Assembly: GCA_949451605.1 (NCBI GenBank)
Contig: CASTSB010000006.1
Coordinates: forward strand, 1 to 64,000
Length of the DNA: 64,000 nucleotides
Origin: an uncultured Bacilli bacterium
GTDB lineage: Bacteria; Bacillota_I; Bacilli_A; RF39; UBA660
Direction: 5' to 3'
Part shown: piece after piece, positions 53,652 through 63,865 of the stretch
Layout of the letters: the number at the start of each line of letters is the position of its first letter
How positions within the stretch are numbered: the stretch's first letter is position 1
Notes under the pieces: model-generated
What the model saw: the letters and a program-made list of their open reading frames with translations, nothing else
The model's database searches: none
Told to the model about the DNA's origin: nothing
Translations under genes and position numbers: made by a program

Positions 53652-55682
53652 ATGGCAATTAGTGAAATAGAATTTCAAAAAGAAAAGAAAATACTTAATA
53701 AAGTACAGAAATTACTTGATAATACATTAGAAAATTTAGGAGAAGAAGTATCTAGTGATTATGAGAATTTGCAAGAATTTAAAAAAATGATGTGGGAAAA
53801 TGCTTCTAGTTTTGATGATGGAGAAGCTCAACAAGTTATGACTGCGACTAGCCAAGAAGCAGAAAAGGTCTTAATGAGAAGACAATATTTTAATAGATTA
53901 ATGCAAGTTAAAGACAAGCCTTATTTTGCTTCTATTGTATTTAAAGATGATGAGGGAAGTATCTTTAATATTTATATTTCACTTACTTATTTAAAAGATG
54001 ATGATTTAAATAATATTTTATATGATTGGCGTAGCCCTATATGCAGTCTTTTTTATGATTATGAGACAGGACCTTGTTCTTATAGGGCACCTGGTGGAAT
54101 ATATCATGGGGAATTAAAGAGAAAAAGGCAATATAAAATAGAAAAAAGAAAATTGCTTGGAGTATTTGATAATTCTCTAAATATAAATGATGAAGTTTTA
54201 CAGGAAGTATTAGCGACTGAATCTAGTGATAAAATGAAAAATGTTGTTAATACCATTCAACAAGAACAAAATCAAGTTATTAGAAACTTAGAGGACAATA
54301 ATTTAATTGTACAGGGTATTGCAGGAAGTGGTAAGACAACGGTTGCATTACATAGAATAGCTTTTTTACTTTATCGTCTTCCTAATCTTAATAGTAATAA
54401 TATTTTAATATTTTCTCCTAATGAAATTTTTACTGAGTATATATCTGATGTACTTCCATCTTTAGGAGAAGCCAATACATTACAAACTACTTTTAATGAT
54501 TATATGGCATCTATGATTAATGAATATAAAGAAGTAGAGTCTTTTACGGATTTTATTTCACGTTATTATTCTTATCTTGAGTCAAATACAGAGCTTGTAC
54601 TTTATAAGCAAAGTGATCAAATTATTGATGATTTGGACAATTATTTATCTGACTATATCAGTAATTGCCTATTTACTTCATCTTTTGTTGAAGGTGAAAT
54701 AAATAAAGTTAAATGTGAAGATATTAATGAGATGCTTCATAATAAATATGATAGATTTCCATTATTTGAAAGAGTAGAGGAAATAGCTAAGAAATTATCT
54801 TCTAATTTTTATAAGGGTAGTGGTAAGAAAAATAAAACTTTTTATAAATTACTTCGTGAGCATGCAAACTTTGTAAAAGATTATAAAATGATCTATACTG
54901 AGTTTTGGAAGAGTGAATATACTAAAATTAAACTTAGTGATGAAGAGATTAAAACCTTTATAAATAAAGAAATAATTAACTATGAGGATGCTTTAATATT
55001 TACTTATATTAAAGGTACTTTAGAAGGGTTTAAATATGAAAATAGTATTAGGCAAGTTATAATTGACGAAGCTCAGGATTATAATAGATTACAATATATT
55101 ATAATTAATAAGATATTTAGAAAAGCAGATTTTACTATTCTTGGGGATATTAATCAAAATATAAATCCATATTATTCTTATAAAAGCTTAGAGAGTTTAG
55201 CTTCACTATTTAGGGGAGATACAAAGTATATTGAACTTTTAAAAACCTATCGTTCTTCTCCTGAAATAATTGATTATACTAATAAGATATTAGGATTAAA
55301 TCATGTTAATGCTATACGACGTGATAATCATAAGCCTGTTATTGTAAGACGAGGAAATAGCAAATTAAAAGAATCTTTAATTAGTGATATTAATTATTTA
55401 CAACAAGAGTATAAAAGTACAGCAATTATTACTAAAGATTGCAAGGAAGCAGAAAAAATTTACGATTTAGTAAAAGATGAAGTAAATGTATCTTTAGTAG
55501 ATGCTAATTCTGTTAAATTTAGTAAAGATTTAATAGTAATCCCTGCATATACGGCTAAAGGATTAGAGTTTGATAGTGTTATCATTTATAATGATCGTGA
55601 AAATTCCTATCGTAAAAATGAGAGAAATCTTTTATATGTTGCATGCACAAGATGTCAGCATGAATTAATTATTTATAATTAA
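53652..55682 (+). CDS. helD: HelD-like UvrD-family ATPase
   Basis: 676 residues, superfamily 1 helicase fold with an N-terminal coiled coil (about 5-70) typical of HelD, which removes RNA polymerase from stalled complexes and recycles it. Walker A GIAGSGKTT (about 221-229), Walker B VIIDEAQDY (about 475-483), the GDINQNI and KTYRSSPEI motifs, and the C-terminal KGLEFDSVI and YVACTRCQHEL are intact. It is somewhat shorter than Bacillus HelD (about 770). The ATG at 53652 follows AGGAGG; the upstream start at 53583 has no ribosome site. Confidence 0.87.
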   Translation: MAISEIEFQKEKKILNKVQKLLDNTLENLGEEVSSDYENLQEFKKMMWENASSFDDGEAQQVMTATSQEAEKVLMRRQYFNRLMQVKDKPYFASIVFKDDEGSIFNIYISLTYLKDDDLNNILYDWRSPICSLFYDYETGPCSYRAPGGIYHGELKRKRQYKIEKRKLLGVFDNSLNINDEVLQEVLATESSDKMKNVVNTIQQEQNQVIRNLEDNNLIVQGIAGSGKTTVALHRIAFLLYRLPNLNSNNILIFSPNEIFTEYISDVLPSLGEANTLQTTFNDYMASMINEYKEVESFTDFISRYYSYLESNTELVLYKQSDQIIDDLDNYLSDYISNCLFTSSFVEGEINKVKCEDINEMLHNKYDRFPLFERVEEIAKKLSSNFYKGSGKKNKTFYKLLREHANFVKDYKMIYTEFWKSEYTKIKLSDEEIKTFINKEIINYEDALIFTYIKGTLEGFKYENSIRQVIIDEAQDYNRLQYIIINKIFRKADFTILGDINQNINPYYSYKSLESLASLFRGDTKYIELLKTYRSSPEIIDYTNKILGLNHVNAIRRDNHKPVIVRRGNSKLKESLISDINYLQQEYKSTAIITKDCKEAEKIYDLVKDEVNVSLVDANSVKFSKDLIVIPAYTAKGLEFDSVIIYNDRENSYRKNERNLLYVACTRCQHELIIYN

Positions 55683-55741
55683 TAGGACTTGAGAAAATCC
55701 TCTTTTTTTGTTAAAATTTATATAGAATAGGAAGACGCTTT

Positions 55742-58192
55742 ATGTATATAAATATTAGGAAGTTTATAACTAGTAAAAATTTATCTATTTTAATTGTGGT
55801 TATAGTTATAAGTTTATCATTATCTTATGCCGCTTTTAATAGTGTTTTAAATATTACTGGAACTGCTTTAAATGTTAGAATTAAGCAAGATATAAGAATT
55901 ACTGGTATTAGAGTAGGGAGTGTTTTAAATAGTGGAATATCTAATTATGAGGATTTTAATAAAAACTCTGTTGATGTCGGTATAAGTCTTCCAAACAATA
56001 ATTCAATAGTTAAATATGAAGTGGATATAACAAATCTCGGTAATGCTGAGATGGGAATTTATGAAGTGAAGGGCTTACCAAGTAATTTATATTATTCTTT
56101 TGAAGAATATGAAGAAAAATCAAAAATTTGTGTAAATGACAAGTGCAGTTTAGGTATTACTAAAAAAGTTGTTTTATTAATCGGTTATTTAGATAATGGG
56201 TATGATTCTTTATCAACTAATTATAATTTAAAATTAGATTTTGATTTTCAAGGATTTAGAACTGTAAAATATAATATTTCAAATGGAAGTACAAAAACTG
56301 ATAGTGTTATGAATAAGAATCGTTATTCCTTAGATTTTAGTAAGGAGGGTGCAATTCCTAATAGTGTGTCTCTTACTATGGGAGGAGCTAGTTATAATGA
56401 TCATATTTATTCTAATAGTAATGGATTATTGATTATAGCAAGTGTAACGGGAGATGTTGTTATAAATGCATCATATAAAGCTGATGTTTTAAGGGTGGCT
56501 TCTAGCGGTGGTTCAACATCTATGTTTTATAATACAACTATTGAGAAAAGATCAATTGAGTCATTGACTTTTAAAGATTCTAAAGAGGTTCCAACAGGTG
56601 TAGAGAGTTTTGATGTTTCAGCAGATGGAACAGGTAATATACTTTTGTATGCTTTAGATGAGGATGAAAATGGTCGTTATGAAGTGTATATAGGTCAAGA
56701 TGGTGGAGTAAAAGCGAATCGTGATTCTAAATATATGTTTAATTATTTGATATATCTTACTAATATTGATTTAACACATCTTGATACTTCAAATTCTGTA
56801 TCTTTCCGTTATATGTTTGATGGCTGTAAAAATTTACTAAGCGTTGATCTTAGTGGTTTAAATACTAGTAATGTAAATCATATGGGTAGTATGTTTAATG
56901 TTTGTAATAACATAACTTCTATTAATTTTGGAAATATTGATACTAGTAAGGTTACTTCTATGCAAAATATGTTTACTAGTTGTCTAGCTATTAACAATAT
57001 TGATGTAAGTAATTTTGATACTTCTAATGTAACAGATATGAATGAAATGTTTTATAATTGTACTAATTTAAAAGAGTTAGATCTTTCTAATTTTAATAAT
57101 GCTAAAGTTACTAATATGAGATATATGTTTTGTGAATGTCAAAACCTTGGAAATATCAATTTAAATGGTTTTATTGCTTCTAAGGTGACTACTATGTGGC
57201 GAATGTTTTTTAATTGTAAGAGTTTAGTTAATCTTGATTTGAGTTCATTTAATGCTTATTCTGTTACATCAACTAATGATATGTTCTATAATTGTTCTAA
57301 GTTGCAAATATTAAATTTGAATAATTTTAATTCAGTAAGTGTTACAAGTATGACTTCTATGTTTGATAATTGTAGTAGTTTAATTGAATTAAAATTAGAT
57401 GGTTTTAAAACTGATAATTGTTCCAGTTTTAGATATATGTTTAATAAATGCAAGTCATTAGAAAATATTAATCTAAGTGGCTTTAATACTTCTGCTGCTA
57501 ATGATTTCTATACTATGTTTGGTGAATGTTCAAAACTAGTTAATTTAGACCTTTCTAACTTTGTAACTTTGAGGGTTACTAATATGTCTGGAATGTTTTA
57601 TATGTGTACTTCTATGAAGTCTTTAAATATATCTAATTTTGATACAAGTAAAGTAACTAATATGAGTTCAATGTTTAATAATAATGGATTAGAAAATATT
57701 AATCTTTCTCATTTTAATACCAGTAAGGTAACTGATATGTCTTCAATGTTCAATGCTAGTAGAGCTTTAACGATAAATGTTAGTAGTTTTGATACTTCAA
57801 GCGTTACAAATATGAATTATATGTTTAGTTATTGTAGTAATTTAACTAGTATTGATGTTACAAAATTTAATACTATTAATGTTACAAGTATGAAAAGTAT
57901 GTTTGAAAAATGTGATACTTTGGTAGAAATAGATGTTAGTAGATTTAATACTATTAATGTTACAACTATGGAAAATATGTTTTCTTACTGTTACAGTCTT
58001 AAGAAAATATGGCTTGATAGTGCAAGTTTTGTGTTTACTAATGTAACTACAATTAGGAATATGTTTACTAATTGTACAAGCTCAGTAACTGTTTGGTTAT
58101 ATGATTTAGTTCAGTTACAGGGTCTTGCTAATGTCCCAGATTTTTCGCAATGTAAAGATTCATATGTTGAGTTTGACATTGGTGGAAGATGA
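55742..58192 (+). CDS. SipW-cognate, DUF285/BspA-type repeat surface protein (816 aa)
   Basis: 816 residues. The N-terminus is nearly the same as that of the 18368 gene (SKNLSILIV, then YAAFNSVLNITGT), showing recent common origin. The N-terminal module has DIRITGIRVGS, VDITNLGNAEM and the cysteine pair ICVNDKCSLG. A second small domain (about 175-255) and VYIGQDGGVKAN (about 318) precede about 17 DUF285 units (MNEMFYNCTNL is one). The last part differs from its paralogues: no YNISYLEPY cap; it ends VEFDIGGR. The tga stop sits in a terminator stem. Monocistronic. Confidence 0.86.
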   Translation: MYINIRKFITSKNLSILIVVIVISLSLSYAAFNSVLNITGTALNVRIKQDIRITGIRVGSVLNSGISNYEDFNKNSVDVGISLPNNNSIVKYEVDITNLGNAEMGIYEVKGLPSNLYYSFEEYEEKSKICVNDKCSLGITKKVVLLIGYLDNGYDSLSTNYNLKLDFDFQGFRTVKYNISNGSTKTDSVMNKNRYSLDFSKEGAIPNSVSLTMGGASYNDHIYSNSNGLLIIASVTGDVVINASYKADVLRVASSGGSTSMFYNTTIEKRSIESLTFKDSKEVPTGVESFDVSADGTGNILLYALDEDENGRYEVYIGQDGGVKANRDSKYMFNYLIYLTNIDLTHLDTSNSVSFRYMFDGCKNLLSVDLSGLNTSNVNHMGSMFNVCNNITSINFGNIDTSKVTSMQNMFTSCLAINNIDVSNFDTSNVTDMNEMFYNCTNLKELDLSNFNNAKVTNMRYMFCECQNLGNINLNGFIASKVTTMWRMFFNCKSLVNLDLSSFNAYSVTSTNDMFYNCSKLQILNLNNFNSVSVTSMTSMFDNCSSLIELKLDGFKTDNCSSFRYMFNKCKSLENINLSGFNTSAANDFYTMFGECSKLVNLDLSNFVTLRVTNMSGMFYMCTSMKSLNISNFDTSKVTNMSSMFNNNGLENINLSHFNTSKVTDMSSMFNASRALTINVSSFDTSSVTNMNYMFSYCSNLTSIDVTKFNTINVTSMKSMFEKCDTLVEIDVSRFNTINVTTMENMFSYCYSLKKIWLDSASFVFTNVTTIRNMFTNCTSSVTVWLYDLVQLQGLANVPDFSQCKDSYVEFDIGGR

Positions 58193-58220
58193 TTTGCATG
58201 AAATAGTGCAAATCTTTTTC
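58190..58220 (+). terminator. Terminator after the 816-residue surface gene
   Basis: GATTTGCA (58191-58198) pairs with TGCAAATC (58207-58214), 8-nt loop, T5. Confidence 0.85.
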
Positions 58221-58271
58221 TATTTGACTTTGATTTTTTGAAATTATATACTAAATCTAAGGTGGTATAAT

Positions 58272-59147
58272 ATGAAGAATAAATTTGATGCTTATAAAAA
58301 GCAGATTTTAAAAAATATGATTATATGTAATTTGTTTGGAAAAAAGAAACTTATTATGAAATATTATGAACAAATGACTGGAAGAACATATGATTTTGAT
58401 AATCCTAAAACTTTTATTGAGAAATTAAATACTAGAAAGGCTTCTACTGATAAGTTGCTTACTAGATGCTGTGATAAAGTAGCAGTTAGGGAATATGTAA
58501 AAGAAAAAATAGGGGAAGAGTATTTAATACCTGAATATTTTGTTGCTGATAAGCTTACTAGTAAGTTATATGATGATATGCCTAATCAGTGTGTTTTAAA
58601 AACTGCATCAGGTTCTGGTACAATTGAAATTATATATGATAAAGAAAAATGTAACAAAGAAGAAATTATAAAGTTAATGAGAGAATATCAAAAAGTTAAG
58701 TTCCATTATGTATGGGGTGAAATGTTTTATAAACATGTTAAAAATAGGATAATATGTGAGAAGCTTTTGCTGACAGAAGAAGGTAAAGTTCCAGTTGATT
58801 ATAAAATTCATTATTTTAGAAATGGTGGTAAGCCTAAATATTTTATTGAAATTGATTTTGATAGATTTGGAGATCATAGAAGAAATTATTATGATGAAAA
58901 ATTTGAGTTGTTAGATCTTCAAGAACTTCATCCTAATTATGAAGGAAAAGTACAAAAACCTAAAAATTGGGATAAATTATTAGAAGTTGCAAAAAAATTA
59001 AGTGAAGACTTTGATTATGTTAGAGTTGATTTGTATAGTTTTGAAGAAAAAGTATATTTTGGAGAACTAACTTTTTGTCATAACGCAGCATTCAGTAAAT
59101 TTAACCCAGAAAAGTGGAATGTTGAATTTGGAAAATATTTTAAATAA
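58272..59147 (+). CDS. TupA-like ATP-grasp protein
   Basis: 291 residues, PF14305-type. The N-terminal part has TGRTYDFDNPKTFIEKLN and a conserved DKVAVREYV (about 66-74); the ATP-grasp core follows with CVLKTASGSGT (about 105-115), ICEKLL, VPVDYKIHYFRNG (about 175-187), DFDRFGDHRRNYYD and VRVDLYSFE near the end. Relatives occur in capsule and teichuronopeptide gene sets, where they may attach an amino acid or similar group to a polymer. The acceptor here is unknown. No other polysaccharide genes are adjacent except the flippase further on. Confidence 0.82.
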   Translation: MKNKFDAYKKQILKNMIICNLFGKKKLIMKYYEQMTGRTYDFDNPKTFIEKLNTRKASTDKLLTRCCDKVAVREYVKEKIGEEYLIPEYFVADKLTSKLYDDMPNQCVLKTASGSGTIEIIYDKEKCNKEEIIKLMREYQKVKFHYVWGEMFYKHVKNRIICEKLLLTEEGKVPVDYKIHYFRNGGKPKYFIEIDFDRFGDHRRNYYDEKFELLDLQELHPNYEGKVQKPKNWDKLLEVAKKLSEDFDYVRVDLYSFEEKVYFGELTFCHNAAFSKFNPEKWNVEFGKYFK

Positions 59148-59178
59148 AAAACAAGCATTTAGTCTGCTTGTTTTTCTG
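59147..59178. terminator. Bidirectional terminator (ATP-grasp gene / histidine kinase)
   Basis: An 11-bp stem 59147-59157 with 59165-59175, 7-nt loop, between convergent genes. Confidence 0.85.
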
Positions 59179-60538
59179 TTTCAAAGTAGAAACTGGTTCC
59201 TTTATTTTCTTTTGTTGTTACCCCATAATTAAAATTATGCTTTTCTAAGATGTTTTTTACTATAGAAAGTCCCAGCCCTGTTCCAATTAAGTTTCTTTTA
59301 TGTTTCTTTTTGTTTTTATAGTATTTATCCCAGATGTATGGAAGATCTTCTTTTTTTATACCTTTTCCTGTATCTTTGATTTCTACTCTTATAATATTAT
59401 TTTTATCTAAAATAGTAATAAATATCTTATTGTCGTTTCCAGTATAATTAATGGCATTATTTATCAGATTATAAATAGCTTGTTCTATTTTTTGTTTATC
59501 AGCTTTAAGTATTATTTTTTTCTTATTATGCTTAAATATAAAGTTATAATTTTCTAATTCTTTTAAATAACTATAACTTTTTAAAATATTGTTAGTTAGT
59601 TCTACTAGATCGAAACTTTCGATATTTAATTCTTCGATATCAGACTGCATTTTAGAAAGAATCAAAATATCGTTTACTAAAGTAGTTAATCTATTTGTTT
59701 CATTAATAATAATTTTCATATCTTCCTTTTGCTTTTCCTTGTTGTCGCTATGTAAGTCAGTAGACATTTCTGCATAGGCTTTTATCATTGTGAGTGGTGT
59801 TTTTAAATCGTGAGATACATTAGCCATTAAGTCTCTTCTTAATTCATCGGTTTTTATAAGTTCATTTTTAGTATAATTTAAAGTCTTAGCAAGTTCATTT
59901 ATTTCTAGAATGTCATTTTCTGCAAAGTCTATATTAAAGTTACCTTTAGCAAGATGTTTTGCTTCATTTGAAATGTTTTCAATGGGTTTAGATATATGAA
60001 TGGATATAAAATAAGAAATAGTAAAGGCAAGTAGAATAGTTATGATTGTTATTACTAATAATTGATTTTTTAAAATTACTACGGTTGATTCGATTGGATC
60101 TAGGGATGTATTTACAAATGCAAAGGTTCCATTATTGAGTTTTAGGGCACTTACTAGTGAATTAGTATCATATTCTTGATTAATAATTTCGTAAGTTCCT
60201 TCACTTTTGCCACTGGTTATAAATAAAGCCTTATAGCTTTGACCTTGAAGGCAACCTTTTCCTCTAAAAGCAGATCTATATAGGGTAATACCACCACTAT
60301 CTACTATTTCTACACAAACTTCTTTTTCTAGTGAATTTTTGTTAATAATTGATGCTAAATAATTAGAATTTTGATTATTTTTGATTTTTTTGGCCACTGT
60401 TTTAGTGTCTTGTATTTTAGTAATCTCATAATATTTATTAAAAAATATTACTTGAAAGAACCATAGAAATGATAGAATAAATAGCGAAAAAATAAGAAAG
60501 TATTTCCATATCTTTTGATTTAAACTATTCTTCTTCAT
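59159..60538 (-). CDS. Sensor histidine kinase
   Basis: 459 residues. Two membrane helices (about 13-34 and 158-182) flank an extracellular sensor domain with two cysteines; then HAMP (about 183-235), HisKA with His243 (NVSHDLKTPLTM), and the HATPase domain with N, G1 (KDTGKGIKKEDL), F and G2 (GTGLGLSIVKNI) boxes. The start is taken as ATG 60538, overlapping the response regulator by 14 nt; a TTG lies two codons upstream. The signal sensed is unknown. It forms a two-component pair with the next gene. Confidence 0.93.
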   Translation of the reverse strand: MKKNSLNQKIWKYFLIFSLFILSFLWFFQVIFFNKYYEITKIQDTKTVAKKIKNNQNSNYLASIINKNSLEKEVCVEIVDSGGITLYRSAFRGKGCLQGQSYKALFITSGKSEGTYEIINQEYDTNSLVSALKLNNGTFAFVNTSLDPIESTVVILKNQLLVITIITILLAFTISYFISIHISKPIENISNEAKHLAKGNFNIDFAENDILEINELAKTLNYTKNELIKTDELRRDLMANVSHDLKTPLTMIKAYAEMSTDLHSDNKEKQKEDMKIIINETNRLTTLVNDILILSKMQSDIEELNIESFDLVELTNNILKSYSYLKELENYNFIFKHNKKKIILKADKQKIEQAIYNLINNAINYTGNDNKIFITILDKNNIIRVEIKDTGKGIKKEDLPYIWDKYYKNKKKHKRNLIGTGLGLSIVKNILEKHNFNYGVTTKENKGTSFYFETEKQAD

Positions 60539-61190
60539 TTTCAATAAATTTATATCCTATACTTCTTACTGTTATTATATGATTTCGATATTTTCCTAGA
60601 TTATTTCTTAACATTTTTATATGAGTATCTATAGTTCTATCATCGCCAAAATATGAATAACCCCATAGTTTTGATAAAAGTTGTTCTCTTGAAACCGCAA
60701 TATTTTTATTTTCTATCAAGTAACTTAGAATTTCAAATTCTTTTGGAGTTAAATTTATTAATTTATTATCGATTTTTAAAGTATGTTGTAAGAAATCTAT
60801 TTCTAAAGTATTAAGCTTATAGATATCTTGGTGATTTGTTCTTTTACTTAGAGCTTTTATTCTGGCGATAAGTTCTTTAGGTGAAAAAGGTTTAGTAATG
60901 TAGTCATCTATTCCTAATTCAAATCCTTGTAGTTTATCGTATTCATCGCCTCTTGCAGATAAAATAATGGTTGGAATTCTTTTTTCTTTTGGAATGTTTT
61001 CTAGTAAAGCAAAGCCATCCATCTTTGGCATCATAATATCTAATACTAATATATCGAATTTCTCTTTTTCTAAAGCTTCTAGGGCACTTTTGCCATCTTC
61101 TTTTTCTTCTACTTCAAAGTTTTCTACTAGACAATATTCTTTAATAACATTTCTTATCTTTTCTTCGTCATCAACTATTAAAATTTTCAT
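60525..61190 (-). CDS. OmpR-family response regulator
   Basis: 221 residues. Receiver domain (1-115) with Asp7/Asp8, phospho-acceptor Asp51 (LVLDIMMPKMDG) and Lys100 (ITKPFS), then a winged-helix DNA-binding domain (about 125-220; TPKEFEILSYLIEN, RTIDTHIKMLRNNL, IITVRSIGYKF). First gene of the regulator-kinase pair. It probably controls envelope or stress genes, but no target sites are apparent here. Confidence 0.96.
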   Translation of the reverse strand: MKILIVDDEEKIRNVIKEYCLVENFEVEEKEDGKSALEALEKEKFDILVLDIMMPKMDGFALLENIPKEKRIPTIILSARGDEYDKLQGFELGIDDYITKPFSPKELIARIKALSKRTNHQDIYKLNTLEIDFLQHTLKIDNKLINLTPKEFEILSYLIENKNIAVSREQLLSKLWGYSYFGDDRTIDTHIKMLRNNLGKYRNHIITVRSIGYKFIENEEE

Positions 61191-61242
61191 AATACTTCAC
61201 CAATTTAATATTATACAAAAAATTTGAAAATTTTGTGAAAAT

Positions 61243-62535
61243 TTATGCATTTACATATTTATCTAATATAAAGTAGTCATAAATTGTAACTGTTATTATA
61301 TTTAGAGTACTAGAAATAACTAGACCCCATAGTCCAATTCTAAATAACGAAAAAATAAAAAGCGATGAGCATCTAATTATGGTTCCGATAAAGATAGCTT
61401 TCATATTAGCAGATGACTTACCAATGGCATCAAGTGATGCAGAAAGAGGGGATTGTATATATTGAATTAGAAAGATTGGAGCAAGTATTCTTAAATAATT
61501 GGCGCCTTCAGTTGTATTATAAATAAATTTAAGAAGAGTAGAAGGACAACTTATAAAGAAAAAAGTAGCGGAACATCCTATTATTAGAGAAAGAAAAATT
61601 GCTAGTTTTATTTTTGTTTTGACACTTTTTTTCTTCTTTAGAGCATAATCTTTTGAAATTGTTGGTAGTAGGGCTTGAGAAATTGCCATTGTAAAAAAGG
61701 ATGGAGTCATAATAAGTGGTATGACATATCCAGTAATAATTCCGTAATTATAATTTATATATATAGAAGAATAGCCAATAAGTTTTAAAGTAAAGGTTAG
61801 AATAATTGGTTCTAAGAAAAAGCCTATATTTCCTATTAGCCTAGCACCTGTATTAGGTATACCTATGGATAAAGCTGATTTAACATAATCAAATTCTGGT
61901 ATTAAATCTTTTTTTGTAATATTTAAGTTTTTAGGTAAAAATAACATCATAATAAAAATTGAAATTATCTCTGTTATTACATTTGATAGAATTAAAAAAC
62001 AGATTATATAAGAATAACTTTTATTTGCAATAAGAGGAAGATATAGAGTAAAAAGAAGTAGTTTTATTATTGATTCAACTATATGGGCAAATGTACTTGG
62101 TATAACTTTATTTTTACCTAAGAAATAACTGCTAATTATAGAGCCAATACTAGTAAATGGTATTATAAAACCAATACATACTACTCCTAAATAAAGGTCT
62201 GTTGACTTAAGTAGTTTTTCAGAAAGAAACGGGGCAATTATAAAGATTCCAATCATCAAAAATATATTTATAAAGGCAACAAAAGGAAGAATTGAAAATA
62301 CTAGCTTTTGATTATTTCTTTTTTCTTCCGCGACTAGTTTGGAAATAGCAGTAGGGATACCAAATTGGCTTAGACTTATAACAAGAGATAGTGTTGGCAT
62401 AAGCATCATGTATAAACCTAGGACTTCTGTAGATATTTGTCTAGACATAATTATTTTTGTAACCATACTAAGTATTTTTGTTATAAATCCGCCTATAAGT
62501 AATATAAAAGTCGTTTTTATAAATTTATTTTTCAT
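61243..62535 (-). CDS. MOP-superfamily flippase, SpoVB/MurJ-like
   Basis: 430 residues, about twelve membrane helices. N-terminal TFILLIGGFITKILSMV then SRQISTEVLGLYMMLMP, followed by SLSQFGIPTAISKLVAEE, closely follow the SpoVB/YtgP pattern of polysaccharide exporters in Bacillota. Such proteins move lipid-linked wall precursors or polymers across the membrane. SpoVB-like does not imply sporulation. It lies upstream of, and in the same direction as, the two-component genes, with 52 nt between. Confidence 0.88.
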   Translation of the reverse strand: MKNKFIKTTFILLIGGFITKILSMVTKIIMSRQISTEVLGLYMMLMPTLSLVISLSQFGIPTAISKLVAEEKRNNQKLVFSILPFVAFINIFLMIGIFIIAPFLSEKLLKSTDLYLGVVCIGFIIPFTSIGSIISSYFLGKNKVIPSTFAHIVESIIKLLLFTLYLPLIANKSYSYIICFLILSNVITEIISIFIMMLFLPKNLNITKKDLIPEFDYVKSALSIGIPNTGARLIGNIGFFLEPIILTFTLKLIGYSSIYINYNYGIITGYVIPLIMTPSFFTMAISQALLPTISKDYALKKKKSVKTKIKLAIFLSLIIGCSATFFFISCPSTLLKFIYNTTEGANYLRILAPIFLIQYIQSPLSASLDAIGKSSANMKAIFIGTIIRCSSLFIFSLFRIGLWGLVISSTLNIITVTIYDYFILDKYVNA

Positions 62536-62645
62536 ATTTAATACTATGAATTTAAAAAAAATATATGTACTTAATTAGAATTTATGGTATTATATTATTA
62601 AGTAAGATAAATGGCTGAACATTTATAATATTTGAGGTGGACAAA

Positions 62646-63533
62646 ATGAACGATATAATAGATTTTTTAACATCAAAGGAGATTATTGTTGTCTACATAG
62701 TAGTAGCAGTAGCTTGCCTTTTATGTTTTGTTATATATTTAATAGATAAGAATTATGCAAAGAGAAAAAGAAGACAAAATACTAAAAAATTAAATAAATT
62801 AGTTGAAGATGTAAATATAAAATTAGAAGAAGAAAATAAGGATAAAGTAGTTACAAAAACTAAAGTAGAAGCATCAAGTGAACCTGTTATGATTGCTCCT
62901 TCAGTAGATGTTGTTAGTAATAAATCTAAAGTTTCTCAAGTAAAAGAAGCACCTAAAAAACAAAGTTTTAATAGTAGTGAGAAAAATGTTTCTAATACAG
63001 CTTTTGATAAAATGGAAAAAGAAATCCACAAAGTTAATGAAAAGATTGAGGAGCTTGTTTATACTGATATTGAACCAGATAGAGAGCAAGCTACTAGAGA
63101 GTTAATGCAACTAACTCTTGAACTTGAAAAAGCTGAATTAGAAAAGAAATCTACTATAAATATTGAAGAGTATGAAAGTGCTCAAGAAGAAAATGCAATT
63201 ATAAGTTTAGAAGAATTGACTAAGAAAAGTAGTGAGATGTATCTTCAAAATGAGGTTACTCAATATGCTGATGAAGGTAATGAGCCTATTAGTCTTGAAG
63301 ATTTAGAACTTAGGAAAAAACAAGCAATGAATACTGAAATAGTAGAAGATAAAAAGGAAGAAGTTAAAAGAGATAGTGAATATTATTCACAAATGATTTC
63401 TCCTGTATTTAATTATAATAATAAAAATGATATCGAAAATACTGCAGATTATGATAAGTTTGATGAAGAATTGCAAAAGACTCAAGAATTTTTGATATCC
63501 TTGAAAGATTTACAAAGTAAATTGAATTCTTAA
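62646..63533 (+). CDS. Membrane-anchored coiled-coil protein, unknown
   Basis: 295 residues. One N-terminal membrane helix (about 15-36) is followed by a basic stretch (KNYAKRKRRQN) and a long acidic, helical, low-complexity cytoplasmic region with coiled-coil-like parts (about 45-60 and 120-165). The C-terminal end FDEELQKTQEFLISLKDLQ is helical and may be a binding site. The layout resembles scaffold or division-associated proteins such as EzrA or SepJ only in outline. The ATG at 62646 is chosen as GAGGTGG sits upstream and covers the GTG at 62637. Function unknown. Confidence 0.65.
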   Translation: MNDIIDFLTSKEIIVVYIVVAVACLLCFVIYLIDKNYAKRKRRQNTKKLNKLVEDVNIKLEEENKDKVVTKTKVEASSEPVMIAPSVDVVSNKSKVSQVKEAPKKQSFNSSEKNVSNTAFDKMEKEIHKVNEKIEELVYTDIEPDREQATRELMQLTLELEKAELEKKSTINIEEYESAQEENAIISLEELTKKSSEMYLQNEVTQYADEGNEPISLEDLELRKKQAMNTEIVEDKKEEVKRDSEYYSQMISPVFNYNNKNDIENTADYDKFDEELQKTQEFLISLKDLQSKLNS

Positions 63534-63865
63534 TAAAATGGATAATTATCAAATAGTGTATGTAGTTACAAAATAATTGATAATTATTTATAAATTGATA
63601 AAAAGAGCGTTCCTGCTCTTTTTTTTTGGAAAAATCCAATATTCTTCGAATTATATAAATAGAATGGTAAATAATCAAAGTAAATAGAAAACAATGTTAG
63701 TTATATAGATCAATATAGTATAATAACAAATTTAATGTTTAGAAGATAATGTAGACAGTAAAAAAATAAAGTATATAACAAAAAGTAGAATTATTTAAAA
63801 CAGTCAAAATTTAGAAATATTTATGGTTTTTAATTATAAACAAAAATTGAAGATAGGAGTATTTT
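63534..63865 (+). other. Non-coding region with an inverted repeat and a terminator
   Basis: This 332-nt gap holds a perfect 11-bp inverted repeat (63542-63552 with 63577-63587, 24 nt apart), a terminator at 63601-63628, and then about 230 nt of very AT-rich sequence where I see no coding potential. A -10-like TATAAT occurs near 63720. Confidence 0.5.
63601..63628 (+). terminator. Terminator after the coiled-coil protein gene
   Basis: AAAAGAGC (63601-63608) pairs with GCTCTTTT (63615-63622), 6-nt loop, T-run. Confidence 0.8.

Noticed and set aside
61243..62535. Evidence of sporulation from a SpoVB-like protein
   Set aside because: SpoVB-like flippases are common in non-sporulating bacteria, and no sporulation gene such as spo0B is seen in the rpmA-obg region.
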